Shown one piece after another: positions 1 through 7,530 of a stretch of 18,563 bases of DNA (the first letter of the stretch is position 1; each line of letters opens with the position of its first letter). The position numbers were made by a program, and so were the translations under genes. The stretch is taken from the NCBI GenBank assembly GCA_945487985.1, contig CALYTX010000007.1:1-18563 (forward strand), in the 5' to 3' direction. The DNA comes from an uncultured Verrucomicrobiota bacterium. Lineage in GTDB: Bacteria; Verrucomicrobiota; Kiritimatiellia; RFP12; UBA1067. The notes beneath the pieces are model-generated. The model saw only the letters and a program-made list of their open reading frames with translations, did no database searches and was not told the DNA's origin.

Positions 1-584
1 TCCTTCAGCAGATTGAAATTCTGCATGTTGCGCTCACCGATCTGAATCACGTCGACATCATTGAACAGCTCGATATCCTTGAAGTCCATCAGCTCGGTGA
101 CAATCGGCAAGCCGGTTTCCCGCTTCGCAAGCGTCAACAGGCGGATCCCCTCCGCACCCATTCCCTGGAAGGCATAAGGCGATGTGCGCGGCTTGAACGC
201 CCCGCCGCGCAGAAGCGTGGCGCCAGCGGAGCGCACCGCCTTGGCAACATCAACAATCTGCTCCTCGGATTCGACCGAGCACGGTCCGGCCACCACCGCA
301 AAATTGCCGCCGCCGATTTTAACGCCCGAGCAGTCAATCACAGAATCGTCGGGGTGGAACTTCCGGTTCGCTGCCTTGAACGTCTCTTGGATTCGCTGCA
401 CTCTTTCCACCCCGTCCAGCGCTTCTATAAGCCCTAAATCGACATGGGCGATATCGCCCACGCAACCGACTACCGTTTCGAGTTCGCCGCGCCATACCCG
501 CGGTTCTATATTATTTGCCGAAAGCAACGCTTGCAAGCTCGCAAGCTGACGTTCGGTAGCATCCTTCTTAAGCGTTATAATCAT
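1..584 (-). CDS. aroF: 3-deoxy-7-phosphoheptulonate (DAHP) synthase, 3' end outside window
   Basis: Condenses phosphoenolpyruvate and erythrose 4-phosphate, the first step of the shikimate (aromatic amino acid) pathway in the cytoplasm. The first 194 codons are visible. Residues 1 to about 85 look like the small ferredoxin-like regulatory domain of the Thermotoga-type enzyme. The TIM barrel follows, with GPCSVES, RGGAFKPRTSPYAFQG and a version of the IQIGARNMQNF signature. That last motif reads IQIGERNMQNF here, with Glu replacing the usual Ala. The ATG at 584 begins MIITLKKD, and no alternative start lies just upstream; only a weak purine stretch precedes it. It follows leuB by 40 nt on the same strand, so it is probably the third gene of a gyrA-leuB-aroF operon. 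The symbol is by family; paralogue naming (aroF, aroG, aroA) varies between genomes. Confidence 0.94.
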   Translation of the reverse strand, partial: MIITLKKDATERQLASLQALLSANNIEPRVWRGELETVVGCVGDIAHVDLGLIEALDGVERVQRIQETFKAANRKFHPDDSVIDCSGVKIGGGNFAVVAGPCSVESEEQIVDVAKAVRSAGATLLRGGAFKPRTSPYAFQGMGAEGIRLLTLAKRETGLPIVTELMDFKDIELFNDVDVIQIGERNMQNFNLLK

Positions 585-624
585 GGAGCAAATCTTTCTG
601 CGGACAACACTATCCCCTCAACAA

Positions 625-1683
625 TCAAATCGCGTCAACAACCGCCGCGCCCATTTCCATGCACGACGCATTGCCGCCGAGATCCATGGTGCGCATGCCT
701 CCAGCGAGCACCCTGCCCACCGCCGCCTCAATCGCATCAGCCTCGGCGTCGAGGCGGAAACTGTGCCGGAGCATCATCGCCGCGGAAAGAATCGTGGCCA
801 GCGGATTGGCAATGCCCTTTCCGGCGATATCCGGCGCGGAACCATGGATCGGCTCGTACATGCCAAACCCGTCCGCCCGCAACGAAGAAGACGGCAGCAT
901 GCCGATCGAGCCGGTAATCTGCGAAGCCTCGTCGGAAAGGATATCGCCAAACATGTTTTCGGTAAGGATGACATCGAACCGACTGGGCGCGCGCACCAAC
1001 TGCATGGCCGCATTGTCGACATACATAAAATCCAATTCCGTCTGGGCGTACTCGTCATCATGAACGCGCTGTACAACTTCGCGCCACAGACGGCTCGTCT
1101 CGAGCACGTTGGCCTTATCGACGCAAGTTACGCGGTTCGAGCGCTGCCGGGCGCTCTCGAAGGCGACACGAGCAATCCGCTCAATCTCCATCGTCGAATA
1201 CGGCATCTTGTCGAGCGCCGAAAGCCCATCCTCGGAGCGAGTATGCTCGCCGAAATACACTCCGCCGGTAAGCTCGCGCACTACCAGCAAATCGATTCCG
1301 TCGCCGACGATCTCGTCCTTGAGAGGCGAAGCGCCACGGAGCGGACTCCACACCTTGGCCGGACGCAGATTGGCGAAAAGGCCAAGCTCTTTGCGCAGGG
1401 TCAGCAACGCGCGCTTCTCGGGGCGTTGAGGGCCTGGAAGCGAATCCCACTTCGGCCCGCCCACAGCTCCGAGCAGAACCGCGTCGGCGCTCTGGCACGC
1501 CGCCAGCGTATCCTCGGGCAGACAGTCGCCGAACACGTCGTATGCGGCCCCTCCTACCAGCTTCTCGTCGAACAGAAACTCGTGACCGAACCTACCGGCG
1601 ATTTTCGTCAGTACCTTTACAGCCTCGCCCACGATTTCTGGGCCGATGCCATCGCCTGCAATTACCGCTATTTTCTTCTTCAT
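625..1683 (-). CDS. leuB: 3-isopropylmalate dehydrogenase
   Basis: Oxidatively decarboxylates 3-isopropylmalate with NAD+ in leucine biosynthesis. The 352-residue protein is of full family length. Visible features are the N-terminal IAVIAGDGIGPE, substrate arginines in the LRKELGLFANLRP segment (R97, R107) and R136, the catalytic pair Y162 (MPYST) and K190 (VDKANVLE), and metal-binding aspartates D223, D247 and D251 (FGDILSDEAS). The C-terminal EPIHGSAPDIAGKGIANP is typical of the NAD-dependent family. The ATG at 1683 is preferred because it gives the standard MKKKIAV start; a TTG at 1692 is possible. An AAGGA lies 12 nt before the ATG and only 3 nt before the TTG, so the start is not settled. 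It begins 21 nt after the gyrA stop. No leuC or leuD is adjacent, so the leucine genes are dispersed here. Confidence 0.97.
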   Translation of the reverse strand: MKKKIAVIAGDGIGPEIVGEAVKVLTKIAGRFGHEFLFDEKLVGGAAYDVFGDCLPEDTLAACQSADAVLLGAVGGPKWDSLPGPQRPEKRALLTLRKELGLFANLRPAKVWSPLRGASPLKDEIVGDGIDLLVVRELTGGVYFGEHTRSEDGLSALDKMPYSTMEIERIARVAFESARQRSNRVTCVDKANVLETSRLWREVVQRVHDDEYAQTELDFMYVDNAAMQLVRAPSRFDVILTENMFGDILSDEASQITGSIGMLPSSSLRADGFGMYEPIHGSAPDIAGKGIANPLATILSAAMMLRHSFRLDAEADAIEAAVGRVLAGGMRTMDLGGNASCMEMGAAVVDAI

Positions 1684-1704
1684 GACCTTCAATTTTCCTT
1701 GCTC

Positions 1705-4269
1705 TTAGTCTGCCTCGCTCGCGCACACCGACAGCGAAACGAGCTTCGCTCCATCCGACAGCCGCACCAACCGAACGCCCTGCGCGCCGCGACCGTAAAT
1801 GCCAATCTCGCCAACCGGTGAGCGGACCATCTGCGCATCCGATGTGATCGAAATTATCGATTCCTTCTCGTCCACGGCGTGGGCGGCGACAATGTGTCCG
1901 TTACGGTCGGCGTTTTTAATCGCCAGAACACCCTTTCCGCCGCGATGGGTCTGCCGGTAATCGCCGAAAGCGGTCCGCTTCCCGTACCCGTTTTCCGTAG
2001 CCACCAGCAGGGTTTTGGTCTCATCGCATACATCGAGCGAAACGACGCGATCGCCCTCTTCGAGCGTAATTCCCTTCACGCCAGTGGCCGTGCGTCCCAT
2101 GCGGCGAACTTCATCGGCCAAGAATTTGATGCCGATGCCACCGGCCGTAAGCATAATCACCGTATCACTCGGCTTGACGAGGCGAACCTCGACCAGTTCA
2201 TCGCCCTCTTCGATATTAATCGCGCGAATACCCGACTTATTCACATTTTGATAGTCGCCGAGCAGCGTCTTTTTGACCGTACCGGCCTTCGTGGTGAAAA
2301 ATACATCAATATCGCCTTCGAAGCTGCGAATCGGCAACAGCCGCAAAACCTGTTCGCCCTCCTGGAGGTTGAGCAAGTTGACAAGCGGCCGACCAAAACT
2401 CGTCCGCGGTGCTTCGGGCAGTTCCCAGGCACCGCGCACAAACAACCGGCCCGTATTGGTGAAGAACATGATTTCGTCGTGGGTTTCGGCGACGAAGACG
2501 AGCCGCAGGAAGTCCTCATCCTTGATCTGCGCCCCTCTAACGCCATGTCCGCCGCGGCGCTGTTCCCTGTATTCGCTCAAAGCAACGCGTTTGACGTAAC
2601 CGCGGTTGGAAAGCGTGATGACGCAAGGCTCGTCAGGGATAAGGTCCTTAACCGAAACCTCATTCGCGTCGGCAACAATTTCGGTGCGGCGCTGGGCGTC
2701 GTCTTTCTGGCAGTAGCGCGCCTTGATATCGGCCAAATCGCCGCGGATTATCGCGTACACCTTCTCGGGATCGGCGAGAATCGCCTCGTATTCGGCGATT
2801 GCCGCCACGAGTTTAGCGAGTTCTTCCGCCAACGCCTCTCGCGCAAGCCCCACCAACTGGTAGAGGCGCATTTCGAGAATCGCGTTGACTTGCTGATCGG
2901 TGAAGGCGAAGCGTTCCTGTAAACGAGCCTTGGCCTCATCACGCGTCTTCGACGAACGGATGATCGACACAACCTCATCGAGATGATCAATCGCCAACAA
3001 CAGGCCGTCGACAATATGCTTGCGCGCAAGCGCCTTGTTCAGCTCGAAGTGGGTGCGGCGAGTGATCACATCAAATCGGTGATCGGCGTAACACTTGAAG
3101 TATTCCTTGAGATTCAACACCTTCGGCCGACCGCCGACGATTGCCAGCAGATTGGCGCCGAAGGTAGTCTGAAGTTGGGTGTGCTTATAGAGATGGTTGA
3201 GCACGATTTCTCCGACGGCGTCGCGCTTAAGGTCAACGACAATGCAAATATCGTCTTCAATCAGCTTGCGCCCCTTTGGCATCGCAATGCTGTCCTTGCC
3301 GCGCTTCTTTGTATCTTTCGTATTGCCGCCGGAAAGATCGCGGATGTCGCTGACACCGTCGATCACTTTATCCTTGACCAGCTCGGCCATATGGCGGATC
3401 ATTTCCGCCTTGTTAACCGCATAGGGGATTTCAGTGATGATGATTTGCTGGCGGCCGTCTTTACCGACGACCACTTCGGCCTTGCCGCGGACGGTCATTT
3501 GCCCGCGACCGAGCCTGTACATGGCATTGATGCCGTTGCGCCCGCAAATCATCGCGCCGGTCGGAAAGTCCGGCCCCTTGACGAACTGCATAAGATCGTC
3601 GATCGTGCAATCCTGGCGATGCTGCACATAGTAGTCGATACCGTCGCAGAGTTCGCCCAAATTATGCGGAGGAATGTTCGTCGCCATGCCTACGGCGATG
3701 CCCGACGATCCATTAAGCAACAAATTGGGCAACTTCGCCGGCAGCACCGCCGGTTCCTGGAGCGTCTCATCGAAATTCGGCATCATGTCGACCGTATCTT
3801 TCTCGAGATCGCCCAACAGCTCTTCCGCCACCTTTTCCATGCGAACTTCCGTGTAACGCATCGCCGCGGGCGGATCGCCGTCAATCGAACCAAAGTTACC
3901 ATGCCCGTCGACGAGTTTGAGCCGCAAAGAGAAATCCTGCGCTAAACGCACGATCGTGTTGTAGACGGACGAATCGCCGTGGGGGTGATACTTACCAATC
4001 ACTTCGCCGACAACGCGAGCCGACTTCACATGCTTCTTGTCGTGAGTATTGCCTAACTCGTGCATGGCGAAAAGGCAGCGCCGATGGACGGGTTTGAGAC
4101 CGTCGCGCACATCCGGCAGCGCACGCCCAACGATTACGCTCATCGAATAGTCGATGTAATCGCGCGCCATCGAATCCTCGATATTGATATCCTGCAAGGC
4201 GGCAGCCGCAACTTCATTAACATTCTCGGTGCTGGTATCTCCGCCACTATTTTCCGTTTCTTCGCTCAT
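1705..4269 (-). CDS. gyrA: DNA gyrase subunit A
   Basis: Breakage-reunion subunit of DNA gyrase, which introduces negative supercoils together with GyrB. The protein is 854 residues from the chosen ATG. The winged-helix region holds the quinolone-binding stretch around residues 95-110 and the catalytic tyrosine Y139 (AAMRYTE). The C-terminal beta-pinwheel starts near residue 540 and carries a GyrA box QRRGGHG at 570-576, plus a second RGGKG-type loop at 776-780. A GyrA box supports gyrase rather than ParC. Asn104 aligns with E. coli Asp87. Residues about 313-338 form a lysine-rich insertion absent from the E. coli protein. The ATG at 4269 was chosen over the in-frame ATG at 4275 because a perfect extended -10 (TGGTATAAT) ends 6 nt before it, implying a leaderless message. 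In-frame codons further upstream precede the promoter. leuB follows after 21 nt. Confidence 0.98.
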   Translation of the reverse strand: MSEETENSGGDTSTENVNEVAAAALQDINIEDSMARDYIDYSMSVIVGRALPDVRDGLKPVHRRCLFAMHELGNTHDKKHVKSARVVGEVIGKYHPHGDSSVYNTIVRLAQDFSLRLKLVDGHGNFGSIDGDPPAAMRYTEVRMEKVAEELLGDLEKDTVDMMPNFDETLQEPAVLPAKLPNLLLNGSSGIAVGMATNIPPHNLGELCDGIDYYVQHRQDCTIDDLMQFVKGPDFPTGAMICGRNGINAMYRLGRGQMTVRGKAEVVVGKDGRQQIIITEIPYAVNKAEMIRHMAELVKDKVIDGVSDIRDLSGGNTKDTKKRGKDSIAMPKGRKLIEDDICIVVDLKRDAVGEIVLNHLYKHTQLQTTFGANLLAIVGGRPKVLNLKEYFKCYADHRFDVITRRTHFELNKALARKHIVDGLLLAIDHLDEVVSIIRSSKTRDEAKARLQERFAFTDQQVNAILEMRLYQLVGLAREALAEELAKLVAAIAEYEAILADPEKVYAIIRGDLADIKARYCQKDDAQRRTEIVADANEVSVKDLIPDEPCVITLSNRGYVKRVALSEYREQRRGGHGVRGAQIKDEDFLRLVFVAETHDEIMFFTNTGRLFVRGAWELPEAPRTSFGRPLVNLLNLQEGEQVLRLLPIRSFEGDIDVFFTTKAGTVKKTLLGDYQNVNKSGIRAINIEEGDELVEVRLVKPSDTVIMLTAGGIGIKFLADEVRRMGRTATGVKGITLEEGDRVVSLDVCDETKTLLVATENGYGKRTAFGDYRQTHRGGKGVLAIKNADRNGHIVAAHAVDEKESIISITSDAQMVRSPVGEIGIYGRGAQGVRLVRLSDGAKLVSLSVCASEAD

Positions 4270-4275
4270 AGCCAT

Positions 4276-4284
4276 ATTATACCA
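4276..4284 (-). promoter_or_regulatory. gyrA promoter, extended -10 element
   Basis: On the minus strand the bases read TGGTATAAT, a perfect TGn extended -10. Six bases (ATGGCT) then separate it from the ATG at 4269, where transcription would be expected to start, so the message is probably leaderless. No -35 hexamer is visible 15-19 bp upstream; that space is filled by a GC-rich inverted repeat. The same nine bases precede metY and pgpA. Confidence 0.75.
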
Positions 4285-4312
4285 TTTCTCGCGCTCGCGT
4301 GCGCGCGAGAAA
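4285..4312. repeat. 10-bp perfect inverted repeat between gyrA and the divergent glycosidase gene (candidate operator)
   Basis: The arms TTTCTCGCGC (4285-4294) and GCGCGAGAAA (4303-4312) are perfect reverse complements separated by 8 bp. The repeat abuts the gyrA extended -10 and covers the region where a -35 box would lie. The genes on either side diverge, so it is not positioned as a terminator. A protein operator or a supercoiling-sensitive element are the plausible roles; neither is proven. Confidence 0.6.
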
Positions 4313-4345
4313 GACAAATCGCGCTACCCGACCGGCCTGTCATCT

Positions 4346-4374
4346 TTGCCTTGAAGGCGAAATTTCGCTATACT
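4346..4374 (+). promoter_or_regulatory. Probable sigma70-type promoter of the GH106-like gene
   Basis: TTGCCT (4346-4351) and TATACT (4369-4374) are separated by 17 bp and resemble -35 and -10 hexamers. The predicted start of transcription near 4381 would leave a roughly 40-nt leader ending in a GGAG ribosome binding site at 4411-4414. No TGn extension is present, unlike the three minus-strand promoters in this window. Confidence 0.5.
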
Positions 4375-4419
4375 ATTTGAGAAATTGCACAAAGAACCAA
4401 ATAGATTTTCGGAGTGATC

Positions 4420-7400
4420 ATGTCAAGAGAAAACTCAATCCCCGTGGTTTTACTGGCGCTGGCACTGTTGGCGCCGATGCTGTCCGGACGTGCCGGGCTC
4501 TACGAAGACTTCCTAAATCCGCCACGCGAATACGGCGAGGTGCCGTTCTGGTGGTGGAGTGGCGATCGTCTCGACAAAGAGCGCATCGGCCGCCAGCTCG
4601 AGCAGCTTCATAGCAAGGGCGTGGCTGGCACACAAGTCAACTACTGCCATTTGCGCTCGGAAGGCTGGGTTACAATGCCTGTAGAGCCCGAGATATTTTC
4701 TGAAGAATGGTGGGATATCTTCGCTTATGCCGCGAAGAAATCCCACGAACTGGGTATGGGAATCGGGCTGTCGTGCTACACGCTCGACTGGCCGGGTCCG
4801 GACAACCTTTTCCGTCGGCTGGGCATAAACTCGCCCGAGACGCAAGGCTCCGTGCTGAAGCTCGTTGACGGCCGCCCCGTGCCCGTGCGCCAAGAGCACT
4901 CGCTCGATCCGCTCAATCCCCTCTCCGCCAAGCTCGTAATCGAGCGTTTCTTTCAGCCCTTCTTTGAACGAATGGGTGAGGAAGCCGCCGCCGCGCTTAA
5001 CTTCTTTTTCCAGGACGAGTTACGTCTGTGCGGCAACGAGCGGGTGTGGAGCGACGATTTCGCCGCGGAATTCATGCGCCGCAAGGGCTATGACATAATG
5101 CCGCATTTAAAACTACTATTTAATGATGGCACCTGGAACGAACAGTCTGCGAAAATCCGCCTCGATTACAACGACGTGATGGTAGCCCTCACCGAAGAGC
5201 GTTATTTCCGTCCCATCTACAACTTCTTCGCCTCCAAAGGCAAGATCTACGCCTGCGATTCGATGACGCGCGGCAAGAACCCGTGTGAATTTGGCGACTA
5301 TATGCGATGCATGCGCTGGTACACCGCGCCAGGATTCGACACTCCCGGCCGGGACGCCGACCCTGTCAAATGTAAAATGGGCTCTTCCATCGCCCATCTC
5401 TACCGACGCGAACGCGTGTGGCTCGAGGGCTATCATTCGCTCGGGTGGCAGGCCGCGCCCGAGACCATCTTCGTCTCCACCGTTCGCAACTATGCCTACG
5501 GAGCGAACCTACTCAATCTACATGGTCTATATTATTCGACCTACGGCGGTTGGTGGGAATGGGCGCCACCCTGCTACCACTTCCACCAGCCCTACTGGGC
5601 GCTGATGGAACATTTCCTCGGCTATTTCACACGCCTTTCCTTCATCCTGACGCGCGGGGCACATGTCGCAGACGTTGCAATTGTAAGTCCACAGGAGCCA
5701 GTGGTGGTAGAACCCTGGCGCGCCGGCAAATCCGTAAAGCTCGCCCATGAAACCGCAATCCGGCTCGCCGCGAAAGAGACTATTGATTGCGATTTCATCG
5801 ATGCGGACTCTCTCGCCGACGCCACCGTTGCCATCGACGAACATTCGACAGTGCTTAAGGCGGCCGATGAAAATTACCGAGTTGTCGTATTGCCGGAAAT
5901 GTTCGTCATGCGCGACAGCTCGCGACGTAAAATCGCCGAGTTCGAGTCCGCCGGCGGGCGGGTAGTGCGAGCCGGTTCAGCCGCCGACTTCGTCTTCCCG
6001 CAAGACATAGCGCGAGATGTCGAAGGCAATCAGGGTCTCAAGGTCTGTCATCGGCGAACGGATGAATACGACATCTATTTCCTCGTCGATTGGGACGGCA
6101 AAACGCCCATCCGTCTTCGTAGCGAGGGGGTGCTGGAGTTCTGGGATCCGTGGACGGGCGAGCGGCGACGCGAACCGCCCGCATCCGGTCCCGTTCTCGC
6201 CGTTGTCAAACGCGAGCAAGGCAAACCCCGCGCAGTCGTGTCGCCCGCACCACTGCGCACGCGCGTGTCTATTCCAATTAAGAGTCAATGGACGGTCGAA
6301 TACTTGCCTACGCTCGACAATTCCGACGGCGACTACCGCCTGCCTGCAACTCGCGAACTTATCGGACCAGAAGTGACGCGGATGCTCTGGACAGAAGAAA
6401 ACCGGGAACAGACGCTTGGATTCGCCCCGCAATTCTTTGAATCCGGCAGCGATGAGCCGTTTGAATTCTCATGGCGCTACGGCGTTTTCGGCAAACCCGG
6501 CGATCAAGACAACTACCATGGACTCAACCGCCGCGTTACGGGCGATTTCTTCATTCTCGGACCATACGACGTGTCGTATTTCTACGATATGAATCCGAAA
6601 GCCGGCGAGACGCCGCCGCACAAGGTGTTCCGCACGGGCGTCTATGCGCCTGCACCGACAAAGGCGAAGGTGACGGTCAGCGCCACGGCGCCATTTACGG
6701 CGGACAACAGCTCCAAGCCGCGCTGGCCGAAGCCCGTGCCCGCGAGCATCAAACTTGGCGGACGCGCCGTCCGGGATGGCGAAATCGTGGAGCTGGCTGC
6801 CGGCTATACCGGACTGGAGGTCGAATACAATGCCTTTGGCCGCGCGATGGTGGTGCTGGACGCCAGCCGGGGTGAAAAGCGCTTCCCGCCGCCGCCGCTT
6901 TCCTCTCCGTATTGCGATGAGGCAATGCCCGGACGATTGCTGTACGATCCATACTGCGGCAAACACCGCATCGGCACATTCACCGCTACCGTTCCACCGG
7001 GTACGTATGACGCGGAGGTGGAGGTCTACGGGGAGGTTCTCGAAAAGAAAATCGAGCATGGTCTCCTGACGGTCAAAACCGCTTTTGTTCCGGGGCGAAT
7101 CGGCGGCGGCGCCTTCAAAAGGCCTATTCGTCTGAAAACCGTCCCGGCGGCGGATTCTCTTGGTGACTGGGCGCGGTATGAAGGTTTGCGCACTTATTCT
7201 GGCGGTGCTCGATACACAACCAAATTCACCTTCGCGCCGGCCGAGCCGTTCGACCGCGCAGTTCTTTCGCTCGGCAAAGTCGGCTGCGTGGCGGCTGTAC
7301 GCATCAACGGCGGCAAAGAGCATGTGCTGATGACCTCGCCGTGGGAAACCGAACTTGCCGCGGACGAGCTTCGCGACGGCGAAAACGAACTTGAAATCAC

Positions 7401-7515
7401 CGTCTACAACACGCTCAACAACTATCATCAGACGACACCTTCGCGATACAAGACTAATACCGACAAGGCACCGTCGGGGTTGCTCGGCCCGGTGACGATA
7501 AAACTGCTGCGATAG
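4420..7515 (+). CDS. Secreted GH106-like glycoside hydrolase (alpha-L-rhamnosidase-related)
   Basis: Predicted large extracytoplasmic glycosidase of 1031 residues. Residues 1 to about 25 form a signal peptide (hydrophobic VVLLALALLAPML, probable cleavage near SGRA-G). The catalytic region begins at FLNPPREYGEVPFWWWSGD (31-49), continues with a RQLEQLHSKGVAGTQV segment, and holds conserved acidic candidates at E200 (FFQDEL) and E336 (VWLEGYHS), followed by GANLLNLHGLYYS. This order matches GH106-type alpha-L-rhamnosidases and their uncharacterised relatives. The last 130 or so residues look like a galactose-binding-type beta-sandwich (VAAVRINGG, ELRDGENELEITVYN). The ATG at 4420 has GGAG 5 nt upstream; the GTG at 4414 overlaps that site and was rejected. 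It stands alone, divergent from gyrA and convergent with metY (15 nt between stops). The substrate is unknown; rhamnosides are only a family-level guess. Confidence 0.8.
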   Translation: MSRENSIPVVLLALALLAPMLSGRAGLYEDFLNPPREYGEVPFWWWSGDRLDKERIGRQLEQLHSKGVAGTQVNYCHLRSEGWVTMPVEPEIFSEEWWDIFAYAAKKSHELGMGIGLSCYTLDWPGPDNLFRRLGINSPETQGSVLKLVDGRPVPVRQEHSLDPLNPLSAKLVIERFFQPFFERMGEEAAAALNFFFQDELRLCGNERVWSDDFAAEFMRRKGYDIMPHLKLLFNDGTWNEQSAKIRLDYNDVMVALTEERYFRPIYNFFASKGKIYACDSMTRGKNPCEFGDYMRCMRWYTAPGFDTPGRDADPVKCKMGSSIAHLYRRERVWLEGYHSLGWQAAPETIFVSTVRNYAYGANLLNLHGLYYSTYGGWWEWAPPCYHFHQPYWALMEHFLGYFTRLSFILTRGAHVADVAIVSPQEPVVVEPWRAGKSVKLAHETAIRLAAKETIDCDFIDADSLADATVAIDEHSTVLKAADENYRVVVLPEMFVMRDSSRRKIAEFESAGGRVVRAGSAADFVFPQDIARDVEGNQGLKVCHRRTDEYDIYFLVDWDGKTPIRLRSEGVLEFWDPWTGERRREPPASGPVLAVVKREQGKPRAVVSPAPLRTRVSIPIKSQWTVEYLPTLDNSDGDYRLPATRELIGPEVTRMLWTEENREQTLGFAPQFFESGSDEPFEFSWRYGVFGKPGDQDNYHGLNRRVTGDFFILGPYDVSYFYDMNPKAGETPPHKVFRTGVYAPAPTKAKVTVSATAPFTADNSSKPRWPKPVPASIKLGGRAVRDGEIVELAAGYTGLEVEYNAFGRAMVVLDASRGEKRFPPPPLSSPYCDEAMPGRLLYDPYCGKHRIGTFTATVPPGTYDAEVEVYGEVLEKKIEHGLLTVKTAFVPGRIGGGAFKRPIRLKTVPAADSLGDWARYEGLRTYSGGARYTTKFTFAPAEPFDRAVLSLGKVGCVAAVRINGGKEHVLMTSPWETELAADELRDGENELEITVYNTLNNYHQTTPSRYKTNTDKAPSGLLGPVTIKLLR

Positions 7516-7530
7516 AATTCCGCCGCGCGA

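Noticed and set aside
4270..4317. N-terminal extension of GyrA upstream of the ATG at 4269
   Set aside because: The extra codons run through the extended -10 and the inverted repeat and start at TTG; they are not GyrA-like.
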